Part shown: piece after piece, positions 29,926-39,151 of the stretch
How the letters are laid out: each line of letters starts with the position of its first letter
How positions within the stretch are numbered: the stretch's first letter is position 1
The notes under the pieces: generated by a model
The model's input: only the letters and a program-made list of their open reading frames with translations
The model's database searches: none
What the model was told of the DNA's origin: nothing
Assembly: GCF_041228105.1 (NCBI RefSeq)
Contig: NZ_CP166097.1
Coordinates: 620,001-684,000, forward strand
Direction of reading: 5' to 3'
From: Pectobacterium aroidearum
GTDB taxonomy: Bacteria > Pseudomonadota > Gammaproteobacteria > Enterobacterales > Enterobacteriaceae
DNA length: 64,000 nucleotides
Program-made: the position numbers and the translations under genes

Positions 29926-29943
29926 GTACTAGTTAAATAGTAT
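29926..29943 (+). promoter_or_regulatory. trp operator in the trpR promoter
   Basis: GTACTAGTTAAATAGTAT is an 18-bp near-palindrome matching the known TrpR operator (GTACTAGTTAACTAGTAC) at 15 or more positions. It lies 11 bp before the trpR ATG and just after a likely -10 (TTATGC at 29916), consistent with autorepression. Confidence 0.88.
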
Positions 29944-29954
29944 GGCAGCCCGTT

Positions 29955-30302
29955 ATGACTCCGTTATCGCTTCTCGACCCGGCACTTTCTGAACAAGACA
30001 ATGAGCACTGGCTACGCTTTGTCGCGCTATTGCAGCAGTCTATTGCAGAGGATCTGCAATTGCCGTTGCTCCAACTGCTACTGACGCCGGACGAGCGTAC
30101 TGCGTTGGGAACGCGAGTGAGAATTGTGCAGGAACTGATGCGGGGTGAAATGAGTCAGCGTGAGCTGAAAAGCGAGTTAGGTGCAGGGATTGCGACCATC
30201 ACGCGCGGTTCAAATAGCCTGAAAGCCGCGCCCCCCGCGTTAAAAAGCTGGCTGGAAGCGCAGTTGCTGTCGGCAGATAAACCGTTGGGTGACGACGCGT
30301 AA
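29955..30302 (+). CDS. trpR: trp operon repressor
   Basis: Tryptophan-dependent repressor, 115 residues (E. coli 108). The all-helical core is intact: [22 protein letters not shown], then the helix-turn-helix [24 protein letters not shown] (~70-93) that contacts the operator. The C-terminus is a few residues longer and ends DKPLGDDA. It controls trp, aroH-type genes and itself; its own operator is visible upstream. It is convergent with yjjX, 3 bp apart. Confidence 0.95.
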   Translation: MTPLSLLDPALSEQDNEHWLRFVALLQQSIAEDLQLPLLQLLLTPDERTALGTRVRIVQELMRGEMSQRELKSELGAGIATITRGSNSLKAAPPALKSWLEAQLLSADKPLGDDA

Positions 30303-30305
30303 CCG

Positions 30306-30845
30306 TTACGGTTTTGCGGCCTGAACGGGAATCTGATAGATCGGATTATGAAACGGCACCAGTGCCAGCAGCAGCGCCTGATGATACACGCTGGTACGTG
30401 ACAGTTTGCCGTCGGTGAAGACGCCGATGGCACCACCTTTATGTTTAATATTCTGAACGCCCGTCAAACGTTCCATTTCATCGCCTAATTCCCGCCCTTC
30501 ACGGATACCATGTAATATACTTTCTGGAAGAACCAGGCTGGCAGAGCGTGATTCGCCACGCAGGTGGGTGTTTTCGATCACCATCCAGGCGAACGTCATG
30601 CTTTCTTCAATACCTGCTTCGACACCGACCCAAAAATCGGCTTCCGGCCGCACTTGACGTGCCATCATGACGCGGTTTCTGGCGCCAGTACGGGTTTCGA
30701 TAGAACCAAGAGGTTGACGCGGGACGCCGCTATCGACGTCAACGCCTTCGATGCGGCAGTTCTCTGCACCAAAGACATCGGTGAATGCTAGCGTAATAGC
30801 CTTAATCTTTGCCGGGTTGGTAGTTGCAGCAACAACGTGATACAT
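30306..30845 (-). CDS. yjjX: Inosine/xanthosine triphosphatase
   Basis: House-cleaning NTPase of the YjjX/NTPase-1 family that hydrolyses non-canonical purine triphosphates (ITP, XTP). The protein is 179 residues. It shows the family N-terminus [18 protein letters not shown], the [20 protein letters not shown] block and [20 protein letters not shown]-terminal [17 protein letters not shown] is also conserved. It sits between convergent trpR and divergent gpmB, as in E. coli. Confidence 0.94.
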   Translation of the reverse strand: MYHVVAATTNPAKIKAITLAFTDVFGAENCRIEGVDVDSGVPRQPLGSIETRTGARNRVMMARQVRPEADFWVGVEAGIEESMTFAWMVIENTHLRGESRSASLVLPESILHGIREGRELGDEMERLTGVQNIKHKGGAIGVFTDGKLSRTSVYHQALLLALVPFHNPIYQIPVQAAKP

Positions 30846-30895
30846 AACAGTTTCGTACCTTTAGTTAATTTGACGCAGTATAACGGAAAATAACC

Positions 30896-31546
30896 ATGTT
30901 ACAGGTATATCTTGTTCGCCACGGCGAAACAGAATGGAATGTGGCTCGACGTATTCAAGGTCAATCGGACAGTGCGCTGACGCCAAGAGGTGAGCAACAG
31001 GCACAGCAAGTTGCTGAACGAATCAGGACGTTAGGGATTACGCATATTTTTACCAGCGATCTCGGAAGAACGCGTCAGACGACAGAAATCATCGCTAAAT
31101 CCTGTGGTAATTGCCAGATAATCCTGGAACCCGGATTACGTGAATTGAACATGGGAGTATTGGAAGCGCGCGATCTGGATTCGCTGACCACCAAGGAAGA
31201 AGGGTGGCGTAAAGGGCTGGTGGATGGCACGCCCGATGGCCGTATCCCGGAAGGCGAATCGATGTCTGATGTGGCGCGACGCATGCACGGCGTTCTGGAG
31301 CGTTGTCTGGCGCTGCCTGCGGGAAGTCGTCCTTTGCTGGTTAGTCACGGGATGGCGCTGGGGTGTCTGCTGAGTACGGTTCTGGGGTTACCCGCCTCGG
31401 CTGAGCGGCGTTTGCGCTTACGCAACTGCTCCCTGTCGCGCATCGATTATCAGCAAAGTCCGTGGCTTGCACCGGGATGGGTGGTGGAAACGGCCGGAGA
31501 TATCTCTCATCTGGATATTCCGGCACTGGATGAGTTACAGCGCTGA
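30896..31546 (+). CDS. gpmB: Phosphoglycerate mutase-like phosphatase
   Basis: Histidine phosphatase superfamily member, 216 residues (E. coli GpmB/YtjC 215). The catalytic motif LVRHGETEWNVARRIQGQ is at residues 6-23, the second core Arg lies in TSDLGRTRQTTEII, and the second catalytic His is in LLVSHGMALGCL (~149). Despite the name, true mutase activity is doubtful for this subgroup. Its 3' end overlaps the convergent rob gene by 12 bp. Confidence 0.93.
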   Translation: MLQVYLVRHGETEWNVARRIQGQSDSALTPRGEQQAQQVAERIRTLGITHIFTSDLGRTRQTTEIIAKSCGNCQIILEPGLRELNMGVLEARDLDSLTTKEEGWRKGLVDGTPDGRIPEGESMSDVARRMHGVLERCLALPAGSRPLLVSHGMALGCLLSTVLGLPASAERRLRLRNCSLSRIDYQQSPWLAPGWVVETAGDISHLDIPALDELQR

Positions 31547-32422
31547 GAGCGGCTCCGGGTGCTGGATAGGGATAAAATACTCGCAGCGGATGATCGCGGG
31601 AATGTCATCACGCTTTGTGCCGTCTGGATGGAAGCGTTCGGCATCAAATCCTTTACGGCGCGTGAGTTGGAAGGTCGGCAGACAGGTGTCATACAGCGTG
31701 ATAATGAAATCCTGTAGCTCGTCTTTCGGCCCTTCAAAGACAAACATCGCGTAGTCGCCGCCCGGTAGCGTGATCGGTTCGCCCGTATGGACATCATCCG
31801 GTAGATACTGTGGCTCCAGCGCGGTGGTGTAGAGCACCTCATGTTCGTCGTCTTTCTCTTTGCTCGGCCGTGAATGATGCAGCCCGTAAAGCACAGGGGG
31901 AACGGAGCAGGTTTCGCCTAAAAATTGACGCCAATAGTGAACGCGAATTTCCGTACGGAAGTTACAAATCTGTTCCAGGCGGCAGTTATAGGTTTGCGTT
32001 AGCCCAAGAAGCTGTGTTTCTGGCAGGGTGACAAATTCCGGCTGTGGCAGAGTAAACGCGCCGAGCCGGATCGGCGGACGAATGCCGAAAGTATTCCAAT
32101 TATCGGAACGACGATAGGACGCGGGCGTTTGGGTAAACTGCTTTTTGAACGCGCGGGTAAAAGTCTGTTGTGAATCAAAACGGTATTGCAGAGCAATATC
32201 AAGGATAGGGCGGCTGGTCAGACAAAGTGCAACCGCCGCTTTGGTCAATCTCCGCGCTCGGATATATGAACCAATGGCATGGCCTGTCACGTCTTTGAAC
32301 ATTCTTTGCAGATGCCACTTGGAATAACCCGCTTTCGCCGCCACATTATCCAGTGATAGCGGTTGGTCGAGATGGCTTTCCAGCCAGTTAAGCAAGTCAC
32401 GTATAATACCGGCTTGATCCAT
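31535..32422 (-). CDS. rob: Right-origin-binding protein, AraC-family regulator
   Basis: AraC/XylS-type activator of the mar/sox/rob regulon that also binds oriC. The protein is 295 residues from ATG 32422 (MDQAGIIRDLLNWLE), slightly longer than E. coli Rob (289). N-terminal HTH pair: LSLDNVAAKAGYSKWHLQRMFK (~20-41) and LDIALQYRFDSQQTFTRAFKKQF (~73-95). The C-terminal GyrI-like ligand domain contains FVTLPETQLLGLTQTYNC and LYGLHHSRPSKEKDDEHEV. The last ~10 residues (PIQHPEPLSAL) differ from E. coli. Confidence 0.95.
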   Translation of the reverse strand: MDQAGIIRDLLNWLESHLDQPLSLDNVAAKAGYSKWHLQRMFKDVTGHAIGSYIRARRLTKAAVALCLTSRPILDIALQYRFDSQQTFTRAFKKQFTQTPASYRRSDNWNTFGIRPPIRLGAFTLPQPEFVTLPETQLLGLTQTYNCRLEQICNFRTEIRVHYWRQFLGETCSVPPVLYGLHHSRPSKEKDDEHEVLYTTALEPQYLPDDVHTGEPITLPGGDYAMFVFEGPKDELQDFIITLYDTCLPTFQLTRRKGFDAERFHPDGTKRDDIPAIIRCEYFIPIQHPEPLSAL

Positions 32423-32626
32423 AATCTTCCTCATCAAACACATTGGGCGCGAGCGTATTGAGATCCCGCATCATAGCAATATTTTCACTTTGGTACTGCC
32501 GAAGATTTTTGAAAATATTCCGCAGGTAATTTGGATAAGGAGGATGACTATAGTGGTTTATTTTGTACATCCTCTTTTTAATTGTGGTTATTAATCGTTT
32601 GTCATGATTGTCACGAGGCCTGGAAT

Positions 32627-33109
32627 ATGAACATAAAACGCATCATGGGAGCGGGTCTGCTATTGCTATCCACCGTTGGCGTCGTCAGCGCGGAAGAGGT
32701 CGGGTCTGTCGATACTGCCTTTAAACTGCTGGGGCCAGACCATAAGATCGTGGTGGAAGCGTTTGACGACCCGGATGTCTCAAACGTGACCTGCTACATT
32801 AGCCGAGCCAAAACGGGCGGAATCAAGGGCGGATTAGGGCTGGCGGAAGATACGTCGGACGCGGCTATTTCCTGTCAGCAGGTTGGGCCGATTACGTTGT
32901 CCGATAAAATCAAAAACGCCGGTGACCGCGGTTCTGTGGTATTCCAGAAAAGAACCTCGCTGGTTTTCAAGAAATTGCAGGTTGTTCGCTTTTACGATCA
33001 AAAACGCAATGCGCTGATCTACCTTGCTTACTCCGATCGCTTAGTCGATGGATCGCCGAAAAATGCGTTAAGCGCGGTGCCGGTTATGCCGTGGGGAAAG
33101 AGTGAATAA
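32627..33109 (+). CDS. creA: CreA family periplasmic protein
   Basis: Secreted protein of unknown biochemical function, 160 residues from ATG 32627. The signal peptide ([17 protein letters not shown]) is followed by the CreA domain: [39 protein letters not shown] and [13 protein letters not shown]. In E. coli it heads the creABCD cluster; here creBCD are absent and arcA follows directly in convergent orientation. It therefore cannot be read as evidence for a CreBC two-component system in this window. Confidence 0.93.
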   Translation: MNIKRIMGAGLLLLSTVGVVSAEEVGSVDTAFKLLGPDHKIVVEAFDDPDVSNVTCYISRAKTGGIKGGLGLAEDTSDAAISCQQVGPITLSDKIKNAGDRGSVVFQKRTSLVFKKLQVVRFYDQKRNALIYLAYSDRLVDGSPKNALSAVPVMPWGKSE

Positions 33110-33123
33110 CGAGCGGTAAGACG

Positions 33124-33157
33124 GGAAAACAGCCGGAGCAGATGCCTGTTCCGGCTG
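33124..33157 (-). terminator. arcA terminator
   Basis: On the minus strand the stem CAGCCGGAACA / TGCTCCGGCTG is followed by TTTTCC. It lies between convergent arcA and creA. Confidence 0.8.
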
Positions 33158-33164
33158 AGAGGAA

Positions 33165-33881
33165 TTAATTTTCCAGATCGCCACAGAAGCGGTAGCCTTC
33201 GCCGTGGATCGTCGCGATGATTTCCGGCGTATCTGCAGTTGATTCAAAGTGCTTGCGGATACGGCGGATAGTGACGTCAACGGTGCGGTCATGCGGCTTA
33301 AGCTCGCGCCCCGTCATTTTCTTCAGCAGCTCTGCACGAGACTGAATCTTGCCTGGGTTCTCGCAGAAGTGCAGCATGGCGCGGAATTCACTGCGCGGCA
33401 GCTTGTATTGTTCGCCAGCGGGGCTAATCAGAGAACGGCTATTGATGTCCAACTCCCAGCCGTTGAAGCGATAGCTTTCCACCAGACGGCGCTCTTCAGT
33501 GCCGCTGCCCAGATTCATGGTGCGTGACAGCAGGTTACGCGCGCGGATTGTCAATTCACGTGGGTTGAACGGTTTGGTGATGTAGTCATCCGCACCGATT
33601 TCCAGACCGAGAATCTTATCGACTTCATTGTCACGACCGGTGAGGAACATCAAGGCAACGGTGGCCTGCTCGCGCAGTTCACGTGCCAGCAACAGGCCGT
33701 TCTTTCCTGGCAGGTTGATGTCCATGATCACCAGATTGATGTCATTTTCTGACAAAATGTGGTGCATTTCTGCGCCATCAGTGGCTTCGTGAACAACGTA
33801 TCCTTCCGCCTCAAAAATGCTTTTGAGGGTATTACGAGTTACTAGCTCGTCTTCAACAATAAGAATGTGCGGCGTCTGCAT
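33165..33881 (-). CDS. arcA: Aerobic respiration response regulator ArcA
   Basis: OmpR-family response regulator of the ArcBA redox system, 238 residues as in E. coli. The receiver domain has the phospho-acceptor Asp in [16 protein letters not shown] (Asp54), the acidic pair in IVEDELVT and the conserved Lys in [10 protein letters not shown]. The C-terminal winged helix includes [17 protein letters not shown] and [15 protein letters not shown]. It represses aerobic respiratory genes when ArcB is active. A long upstream region carries an FNR-like site. Confidence 0.98.
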   Translation of the reverse strand: MQTPHILIVEDELVTRNTLKSIFEAEGYVVHEATDGAEMHHILSENDINLVIMDINLPGKNGLLLARELREQATVALMFLTGRDNEVDKILGLEIGADDYITKPFNPRELTIRARNLLSRTMNLGSGTEERRLVESYRFNGWELDINSRSLISPAGEQYKLPRSEFRAMLHFCENPGKIQSRAELLKKMTGRELKPHDRTVDVTIRRIRKHFESTADTPEIIATIHGEGYRFCGDLEN

Positions 33882-34645
33882 GTTTGCTACCTAAAATTGC
33901 CAACTTAAATTATAGAAATCGGAAGTACAGAAGTCGCTGTCATACCCTGCTGGCCCGCTGGCTACAACGCCAGTTATTCCGGGTATTTCCCTGGAGCTTA
34001 TCGAGGTAAACTACGCTCTCGCTCAACATCAGACTCAAGTACGTAAAGGCGTTACTGGTGTTCTTTCTCTACCCGCTTAGAGGTACTGCTAGCGGATGAG
34101 CGTGGCGCTAATTTAACTGCGCTCAAAGTGGCGCACAGTTTAACCTTATTAACAGCAACATAACAGTAAGCACGGATTTTGCCTGCTGATAAATCTACGG
34201 TTCTGTTGACATATATCAAATTTCATTTTAGCACGTTAACTATTTTGTGATAAACACTTATAGGATTGCCAGTTTACGTCACAATTTAGCACTTTTTATG
34301 AACGATTTAGCATAGTAAATGCTAATAATCATAATTGGCGCTACACATACGGTAGTGTTTTTATAACTTATTGAAATAAAATAATTTACCTTACTTTCCC
34401 TAGGGTTTTCTCTTCCTGCCCATTTTTGGACTCACCGATGTTTCCTACCGAAGGCCGAATTGATATCGGAAATTTTGTTGGTTTATTGTTAATTGCTCAC
34501 GGTAACGATCAATACATCGCAGTGATCAACCAATAGTACTGATTAATCAATCGTTATCAGTGAATAGCGGTTGATGATGCCGCTGTTTTATTTAGCGGCG
34601 AGTGGCGACAGTGGCAGAACGCACGTAACCCATACTGAGGAGTTT
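33882..34645. other. Long arcA-yjtD intergenic region
   Basis: 764 bp between divergent arcA and yjtD with no convincing gene. The arcA-proximal 300 bp is probably a long arcA leader. The middle (34200-34400) is strongly AT-rich and holds an FNR-like site. A 32-codon frame (ATG 34438-34536) lacks a ribosome site and is not called. The GAGGAG at 34637-34642 belongs to yjtD. Confidence 0.5.
34206..34219 (-). promoter_or_regulatory. FNR-like site upstream of arcA
   Basis: TTGACATATATCAA matches the FNR palindrome TTGAT-N4-ATCAA at 9 of 10 defined positions. E. coli arcA is known to be induced by FNR without oxygen. The site is about 325 bp before the start codon, which implies a long leader transcript. 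Confidence 0.65.
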
Positions 34646-35332
34646 ATGCAGTTTCATATTATTTTGGTTGAGCCCGCTCGGGCAGAGAACGTAGGGGCGG
34701 CAGCCCGTGCGATGAAAACGATGGGATTCAGTAGCTTGCGTATTGTCGGTAGCACGGTGTACCAAGAGCCAGCGGCCCGTTGGGTAGCGCACGGTTCGGG
34801 AGATATTCTGGATAATGTACAGGTATTTTCCACGCTGGCTGACGCATTGGCAGATGTCGACTTTACGGTCGCGACCACCGCACGTAGCCGAGCTAAGTAT
34901 CGCTATTACTGCACACCAGCCGAATTGACTGGTGTATTGCAGGAGAAGGTGCAATGGATGGCCTCGGCGGCGCTGGTGTTTGGTCGGGAAGATGTTGGCT
35001 TGACGAATGAAGAGCTCGAACTGGCGGATGTGTTGACCGGCGTGCCGATGAAAGCGGATTACCCTTCACTGAATCTTGGTCAGGCGGTGATGGTGTACTG
35101 TTACCAACTGGCTGAACTGATGGACGTCAAATCGGAAGCGTTGCAGCCCGCTGTGGCGGGGCAATTGTCGGCGTTGCACGATCGTTTGGATCGGCTACTG
35201 GTGAATTTGGCGGTTGAGGATGATGAAAAATTGCGAGACTGGCTGCATCAGCGGCTGGGGCGTTTAGAGCAGCGCGATACGGCAATGCTCCATCGATTGC
35301 TACACGACATTGAAAAAGGGTTGGCGAAATAA
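34646..35332 (+). CDS. yjtD: SPOUT RNA methyltransferase, TrmJ/YjtD (LasT) family
   Basis: SpoU-type trefoil-knot methyltransferase, 228 residues from ATG 34646 (GAGGAG upstream), the length of E. coli YjtD. Motifs are ILVEPARAENVGAAARAMKTMG (motif 1, ~5-26), LVFGREDVGLTNEELELAD (motif 2) and YPSLNLGQAVMVYCYQLAEL (motif 3). The family methylates tRNA or rRNA 2'-O positions, but the target of this member is not established. It precedes the thr operon, as in E. coli. Confidence 0.93.
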   Translation: MQFHIILVEPARAENVGAAARAMKTMGFSSLRIVGSTVYQEPAARWVAHGSGDILDNVQVFSTLADALADVDFTVATTARSRAKYRYYCTPAELTGVLQEKVQWMASAALVFGREDVGLTNEELELADVLTGVPMKADYPSLNLGQAVMVYCYQLAELMDVKSEALQPAVAGQLSALHDRLDRLLVNLAVEDDEKLRDWLHQRLGRLEQRDTAMLHRLLHDIEKGLAK

Positions 35333-35472
35333 GATAGCAAGAATGGCTTTCTTGGCAGTCGAACATCTTGAAACGCGGATTTTAGCAATGGTTCGTCTGG
35401 AATATTCTCGTTTCGGCAGTGGGTTTAGCGGTAGACATTTTTTGTTCTGCGAGAAGAAAAAAAAGAAATCCG

Positions 35473-35501
35473 TTGACTTCAAAGGGCGATTGGCCTAACT
35501 A
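35473..35501 (+). promoter_or_regulatory. thr operon promoter
   Basis: TTGACT (35473-35478), 17-bp spacer, TAACTA (35496-35501). The -35 is identical to that of E. coli thrLABC; the -10 is weak. It lies about 40 bp before the leader peptide ATG. Confidence 0.6.
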
Positions 35502-35543
35502 ATAGGGCAGATAACTCTACTTCTAATGAGATTCGATTTTAGC

Positions 35544-35612
35544 ATGCGCACTATCAGCCTGATCACCACGATTATTACCATCACCGATACAACCAGTAAC
35601 GGTGCGGGCTGA
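35544..35612 (+). CDS. thrL: thr operon leader peptide
   Basis: Short reading frame of 22 residues (MRTISLITTIITITDTTSNG then AG). It contains seven Thr and five Ile codons, so ribosome stalling senses charged threonyl- and isoleucyl-tRNA. E. coli ThrL (21 residues) has the same ending NGAG but a different body. An in-frame ATG at 35526 could add six residues. It is followed directly by the attenuator, whose 5' arm can pair with GGTGCGGGCT at the end of the leader frame. Confidence 0.9.
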   Translation: MRTISLITTIITITDTTSNGAG

Positions 35613-35632
35613 CGCATATAAAGATTCCAGAA

Positions 35633-35666
35633 AAAGCCCGCACCGAACAGTGCGGGCTTTTTTTTT
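35633..35666 (+). terminator. thr operon attenuator
   Basis: Stem AGCCCGCAC (35635-35643) / GTGCGGGCT (35650-35658) with loop CGAACA, then eight T. The upstream GGTGCGGGCT (35601-35610) is complementary to the first arm and would form the antiterminator when the ribosome stalls in thrL. Confidence 0.92.
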
Positions 35667-35756
35667 ACGGCAGGTTATCCTCAGCGCCGCCTGAAAGCGG
35701 CATACAAAAAACGCTTTCGGCGTTTGGTTGGCAGAAATTCAGGAGAAAAGATAAAA

Positions 35757-38216
35757 ATGCGAGTGTTGAAATTTGGCGGGACTTCAGTAGCAAATGCGGA
35801 GCGTTTTGCGCGCGTTGCCGACATCATCGAAAACAACGCGCGCCAGGGACAGGTTGCTACCGTATTGTCCGCTCCGGCGAAAATTACCAACCATCTGGTT
35901 GCCATGATTGAAAAAACCGTCGCCGGACAAGATATCCTGCCTCATTTGAATGACGCTGAAACGATCTTTTCTTCGCTGCTGCAAGGCCTTGCCGCGTCTC
36001 AACCCGGTTTTGACCATGTCCGCCTGAAAGCATTTGTGGATCAGGAATTTGCACAGTTGAAACACGTTCTGCATGGCATCGCGCTGCTGGGTCAGTGCCC
36101 TGACAGCGTGAACGCCGCGATTATCTGCCGGGGTGAAAAACTGTCTATCGCCATCATGGAAGCGGTCTTCCATGCGCGCGGTTATGGCGTTTCCGTCATC
36201 AACCCGGTCGAGAAGCTACTGGCGCAGGGACACTATCTCGAATCCACCGTGGATATCACGGAATCGACTCGCCGTATCGCTGAAAGCGCCATCCCCAAAG
36301 ATCATGTCATCCTGATGGCGGGCTTTACTGCGGGTAACGACAAAGGCGAACTGGTGGTGTTGGGCCGCAATGGTTCTGACTATTCCGCCGCTGTGCTGGC
36401 CGCGTGTTTGCGTGCAGACTGCTGTGAGATCTGGACCGATGTGGACGGCGTGTATACCTGCGATCCGCGTCAGGTGCCGGACGCCCGATTATTGAAATCG
36501 ATGTCTTATCAGGAGGCGATGGAGTTGTCCTATTTCGGCGCCAAAGTCCTCCACCCTCGCACCATCGCTCCTATCGCTCAGTTCCAAATTCCCTGCCTTA
36601 TCAAAAACACCGAAAATCCTCAGGCTCCCGGTACGCTCATCGGCATGGACAGCTCGGATACGCAGTATCCGGTGAAAGGCATCACCAACCTGAACAACAT
36701 GGCGATGATTAACGTTTCCGGCCCCGGCATGAAAGGCATGGTTGGCATGGCGGCGCGCGTGTTCGCGGCGATGTCGCGTGCGGGCATTTCGGTGGTGCTG
36801 ATCACGCAGTCGTCTTCTGAATACAGCATCAGCTTCTGCGTATCACAAAACGAACTGGCGCGTGCCAGAAAAACGCTGGAAGACGAGTTCTATCTGGAAC
36901 TGAAAGAAGGCGTGCTGGAGCCGCTGGATGTGATGGAACGTCTGGCGATCCTCTCTGTCGTGGGGGATGGCATGCGCACGCTGCGCGGTCTGTCTGCGCG
37001 TCTGTTCTCTGCGTTGGCGACGGCCAATATCAATATCGTGGCTATCGCACAGGGTTCCTCCGAGCGCTCTATCTCCGTTGTAGTGAACAATGATGTGGCC
37101 ACCACTGGCGTACGTGTTGCTCACCAGATGCTGTTTAACACCGATCAGGTGATCGACGTGTTTGTGATCGGCGTCGGTGGCGTGGGCGGTGCGCTGCTGG
37201 AGCAGATTCACCGTCAGCAACCGTGGCTGAAAGACAAGCATATTGACCTGCGTGTGTGTGGGATTGCCAATTCCAAAGCCATGCTGACCAATATTAACGG
37301 CGTTTCGATGGATAACTGGCGCGAAGAGCTGGCGAAAGCCCGCGAGCCGTTCAATCTGGGCCGTCTGATTCGTCTGGTGAAAGAGTATCACCTGCTGAAT
37401 CCGGTTATCGTTGACTGTACGTCTAATCAGGCGGTGGCCGATCAGTACGTGGATTTCCTGGCCGATGGTTTCCACGTGGTGACCCCAAACAAGAAAGCCA
37501 ACACCGGGTCGATGAATTATTATCACCAACTGCGCAGCGCTGCGGCGAAATCCCGCCGCCGTTTCCTGTATGACACGAACGTTGGTGCAGGCCTGCCGGT
37601 GATTGAGAACCTGCAAAACCTGCTGAATGCGGGTGATGAGCTGATTCGCTTTACCGGTATTCTCTCTGGCTCGCTGTCCTTTATTTTCGGTAAACTCGAT
37701 GAAGGCATGTCGCTGTCGGCAGCGACCACGCAGGCGAAAGAGAAAGGCTATACCGAACCCGATCCGCGCGACGATCTGTCCGGTATGGACGTGGCGCGTA
37801 AGCTGCTGATTCTGGCACGTGAAGCGGGTTATCAGCTTGAACTGGGCGATATCGAGGTGGAATCTGTTCTGCCTGCCAGCTTCGATGCCTCCGGCGATGT
37901 CGCCAGCTTCATGCAGCGTCTGCCGTCGGTAGATGACGAGTTTGCCAGCCGTGTTGCACAAGCGCGCGATGAAGGTAAAGTGTTGCGCTATGTCGGCGTC
38001 ATTGAAGAAGGTCGCTGCAAGGTCAAGATCAGCGCCGTTGGTGGCAACGATCCACTGTTTAAAGTCAAAGATGGTGAGAATGCACTGGCATTCTACAGCC
38101 GTTATTATCAGCCACTGCCGCTCGTCTTGCGCGGTTATGGCGCGGGTAACGATGTTACCGCTGCTGGTGTGTTCGCAGATTTGCTGCGCACCTTGTCATG
38201 GAAGTTGGGAGCATAA
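35757..38216 (+). CDS. thrA: Aspartokinase I / homoserine dehydrogenase I
   Basis: Bifunctional enzyme: the N-terminal aspartokinase phosphorylates aspartate, and the C-terminal domain reduces aspartate semialdehyde to homoserine. The protein is 819 residues from ATG 35757 (AGGAG upstream; E. coli 820). Motifs are [17 protein letters not shown] (~4-20) and [24 protein letters not shown] for the kinase, tandem ACT modules (~315-460, including [17 protein letters not shown]), then [17 protein letters not shown] and [18 protein letters not shown] for the dehydrogenase. It is feedback-inhibited by threonine in the family and is the first structural gene of the attenuated operon. Confidence 0.98.
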   Translation: MRVLKFGGTSVANAERFARVADIIENNARQGQVATVLSAPAKITNHLVAMIEKTVAGQDILPHLNDAETIFSSLLQGLAASQPGFDHVRLKAFVDQEFAQLKHVLHGIALLGQCPDSVNAAIICRGEKLSIAIMEAVFHARGYGVSVINPVEKLLAQGHYLESTVDITESTRRIAESAIPKDHVILMAGFTAGNDKGELVVLGRNGSDYSAAVLAACLRADCCEIWTDVDGVYTCDPRQVPDARLLKSMSYQEAMELSYFGAKVLHPRTIAPIAQFQIPCLIKNTENPQAPGTLIGMDSSDTQYPVKGITNLNNMAMINVSGPGMKGMVGMAARVFAAMSRAGISVVLITQSSSEYSISFCVSQNELARARKTLEDEFYLELKEGVLEPLDVMERLAILSVVGDGMRTLRGLSARLFSALATANINIVAIAQGSSERSISVVVNNDVATTGVRVAHQMLFNTDQVIDVFVIGVGGVGGALLEQIHRQQPWLKDKHIDLRVCGIANSKAMLTNINGVSMDNWREELAKAREPFNLGRLIRLVKEYHLLNPVIVDCTSNQAVADQYVDFLADGFHVVTPNKKANTGSMNYYHQLRSAAAKSRRRFLYDTNVGAGLPVIENLQNLLNAGDELIRFTGILSGSLSFIFGKLDEGMSLSAATTQAKEKGYTEPDPRDDLSGMDVARKLLILAREAGYQLELGDIEVESVLPASFDASGDVASFMQRLPSVDDEFASRVAQARDEGKVLRYVGVIEEGRCKVKISAVGGNDPLFKVKDGENALAFYSRYYQPLPLVLRGYGAGNDVTAAGVFADLLRTLSWKLGA

Positions 38217-38218
38217 TT

Positions 38219-39148
38219 ATGGTTAAGGTGTATGCACCTGCATCAATCGGTAACGTCAGCGTTGGGTTTGATGTGCTGGGTGCGGCCGTTTCGCCGGTAG
38301 ACGGTTCATTGCTGGGAGATTGCGTCTCTGTCGAGGCTGCCGATCTGTTCAGCCTGCGTAATGAAGGACGTTTTGTTAGCAAACTGCCGGACAACCCGAA
38401 AGAAAACATTGTGTATCAATGTTGGGAGCTTTTCTGTCAGGAAATTGGCAAAACCGTGCCGGTGGCGATGACGCTTGAAAAGAATATGCCGATTGGCTCA
38501 GGGCTGGGTTCCAGCGCCTGTTCTGTCGTCGCCGGGCTGATGGCGATGAACGAATTTTGCGGTAAGCCGCTGGATGATACCCGTTTGCTGACGCTGATGG
38601 GTGAGCTGGAAGGGCGCATTTCCGGCAGCGTTCACTACGATAACGTTGCTCCGTGTTTCCTCGGCGGCGTCCAACTGATGCTGGAAGAAAACGGCATTAT
38701 CAGCCAGCCGGTGCCATCGTTCGATGATTGGCTGTGGGTCATGGCGTATCCGGGGATTAAAGTCTCTACCGCCGAAGCGCGCGCGATTCTGCCAGCGCAA
38801 TATCGTCGTCAGGATTGCATCAGCCACGGCCGTTATCTGGCCGGTTTTATTCACGCTTGCCATACCGGACAGGCTGCGCTGGCGGCGAAACTGATGAAGG
38901 ATGTCATCGCGGAACCTTATCGTACGAAACTGCTGCCCGGCTTTGCGGCCGCACGCCAGGCTGCCGAAGATATCGGGGCGCTGGCCTGCGGTATTTCCGG
39001 CTCTGGCCCGACGTTATTCTCCGTTTGCAACGACATGACGAGCGCACAGCGCCTGGCAGACTGGCTGCGGGATAACTATTTGCAGAACGATGAAGGTTTT
39101 GTTCATATTTGCCGTCTTGATACGACTGGCGCACGACAACTGGGATAA
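38219..39148 (+). CDS. thrB: Homoserine kinase
   Basis: GHMP-family kinase that phosphorylates homoserine to O-phosphohomoserine. The protein is 309 residues from ATG 38219, two bases after the thrA stop, so it is coupled to thrA. Motifs are [20 protein letters not shown] at the N-terminus, the ATP loop [17 protein letters not shown] (~88-104) and the C-terminal [14 protein letters not shown]. It is followed three bases later by thrC. Confidence 0.98.
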   Translation: MVKVYAPASIGNVSVGFDVLGAAVSPVDGSLLGDCVSVEAADLFSLRNEGRFVSKLPDNPKENIVYQCWELFCQEIGKTVPVAMTLEKNMPIGSGLGSSACSVVAGLMAMNEFCGKPLDDTRLLTLMGELEGRISGSVHYDNVAPCFLGGVQLMLEENGIISQPVPSFDDWLWVMAYPGIKVSTAEARAILPAQYRRQDCISHGRYLAGFIHACHTGQAALAAKLMKDVIAEPYRTKLLPGFAAARQAAEDIGALACGISGSGPTLFSVCNDMTSAQRLADWLRDNYLQNDEGFVHICRLDTTGARQLG

Positions 39149-39151
39149 CGT

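Noticed and set aside
34438..34536. A 32-codon frame (MFPTEGRIDIGNFVGLLLIA...) in the arcA-yjtD gap
   Set aside because: No Shine-Dalgarno, not recognisably like the small protein annotated near arcA in E. coli; could be real but unsupported.
36843..37961. A 372-codon open frame on the minus strand inside thrA
   Set aside because: It is antisense to the clearly conserved thrA coding region, lacks a ribosome site and has low-complexity His/Gln/Arg-rich composition typical of a frame shadow.
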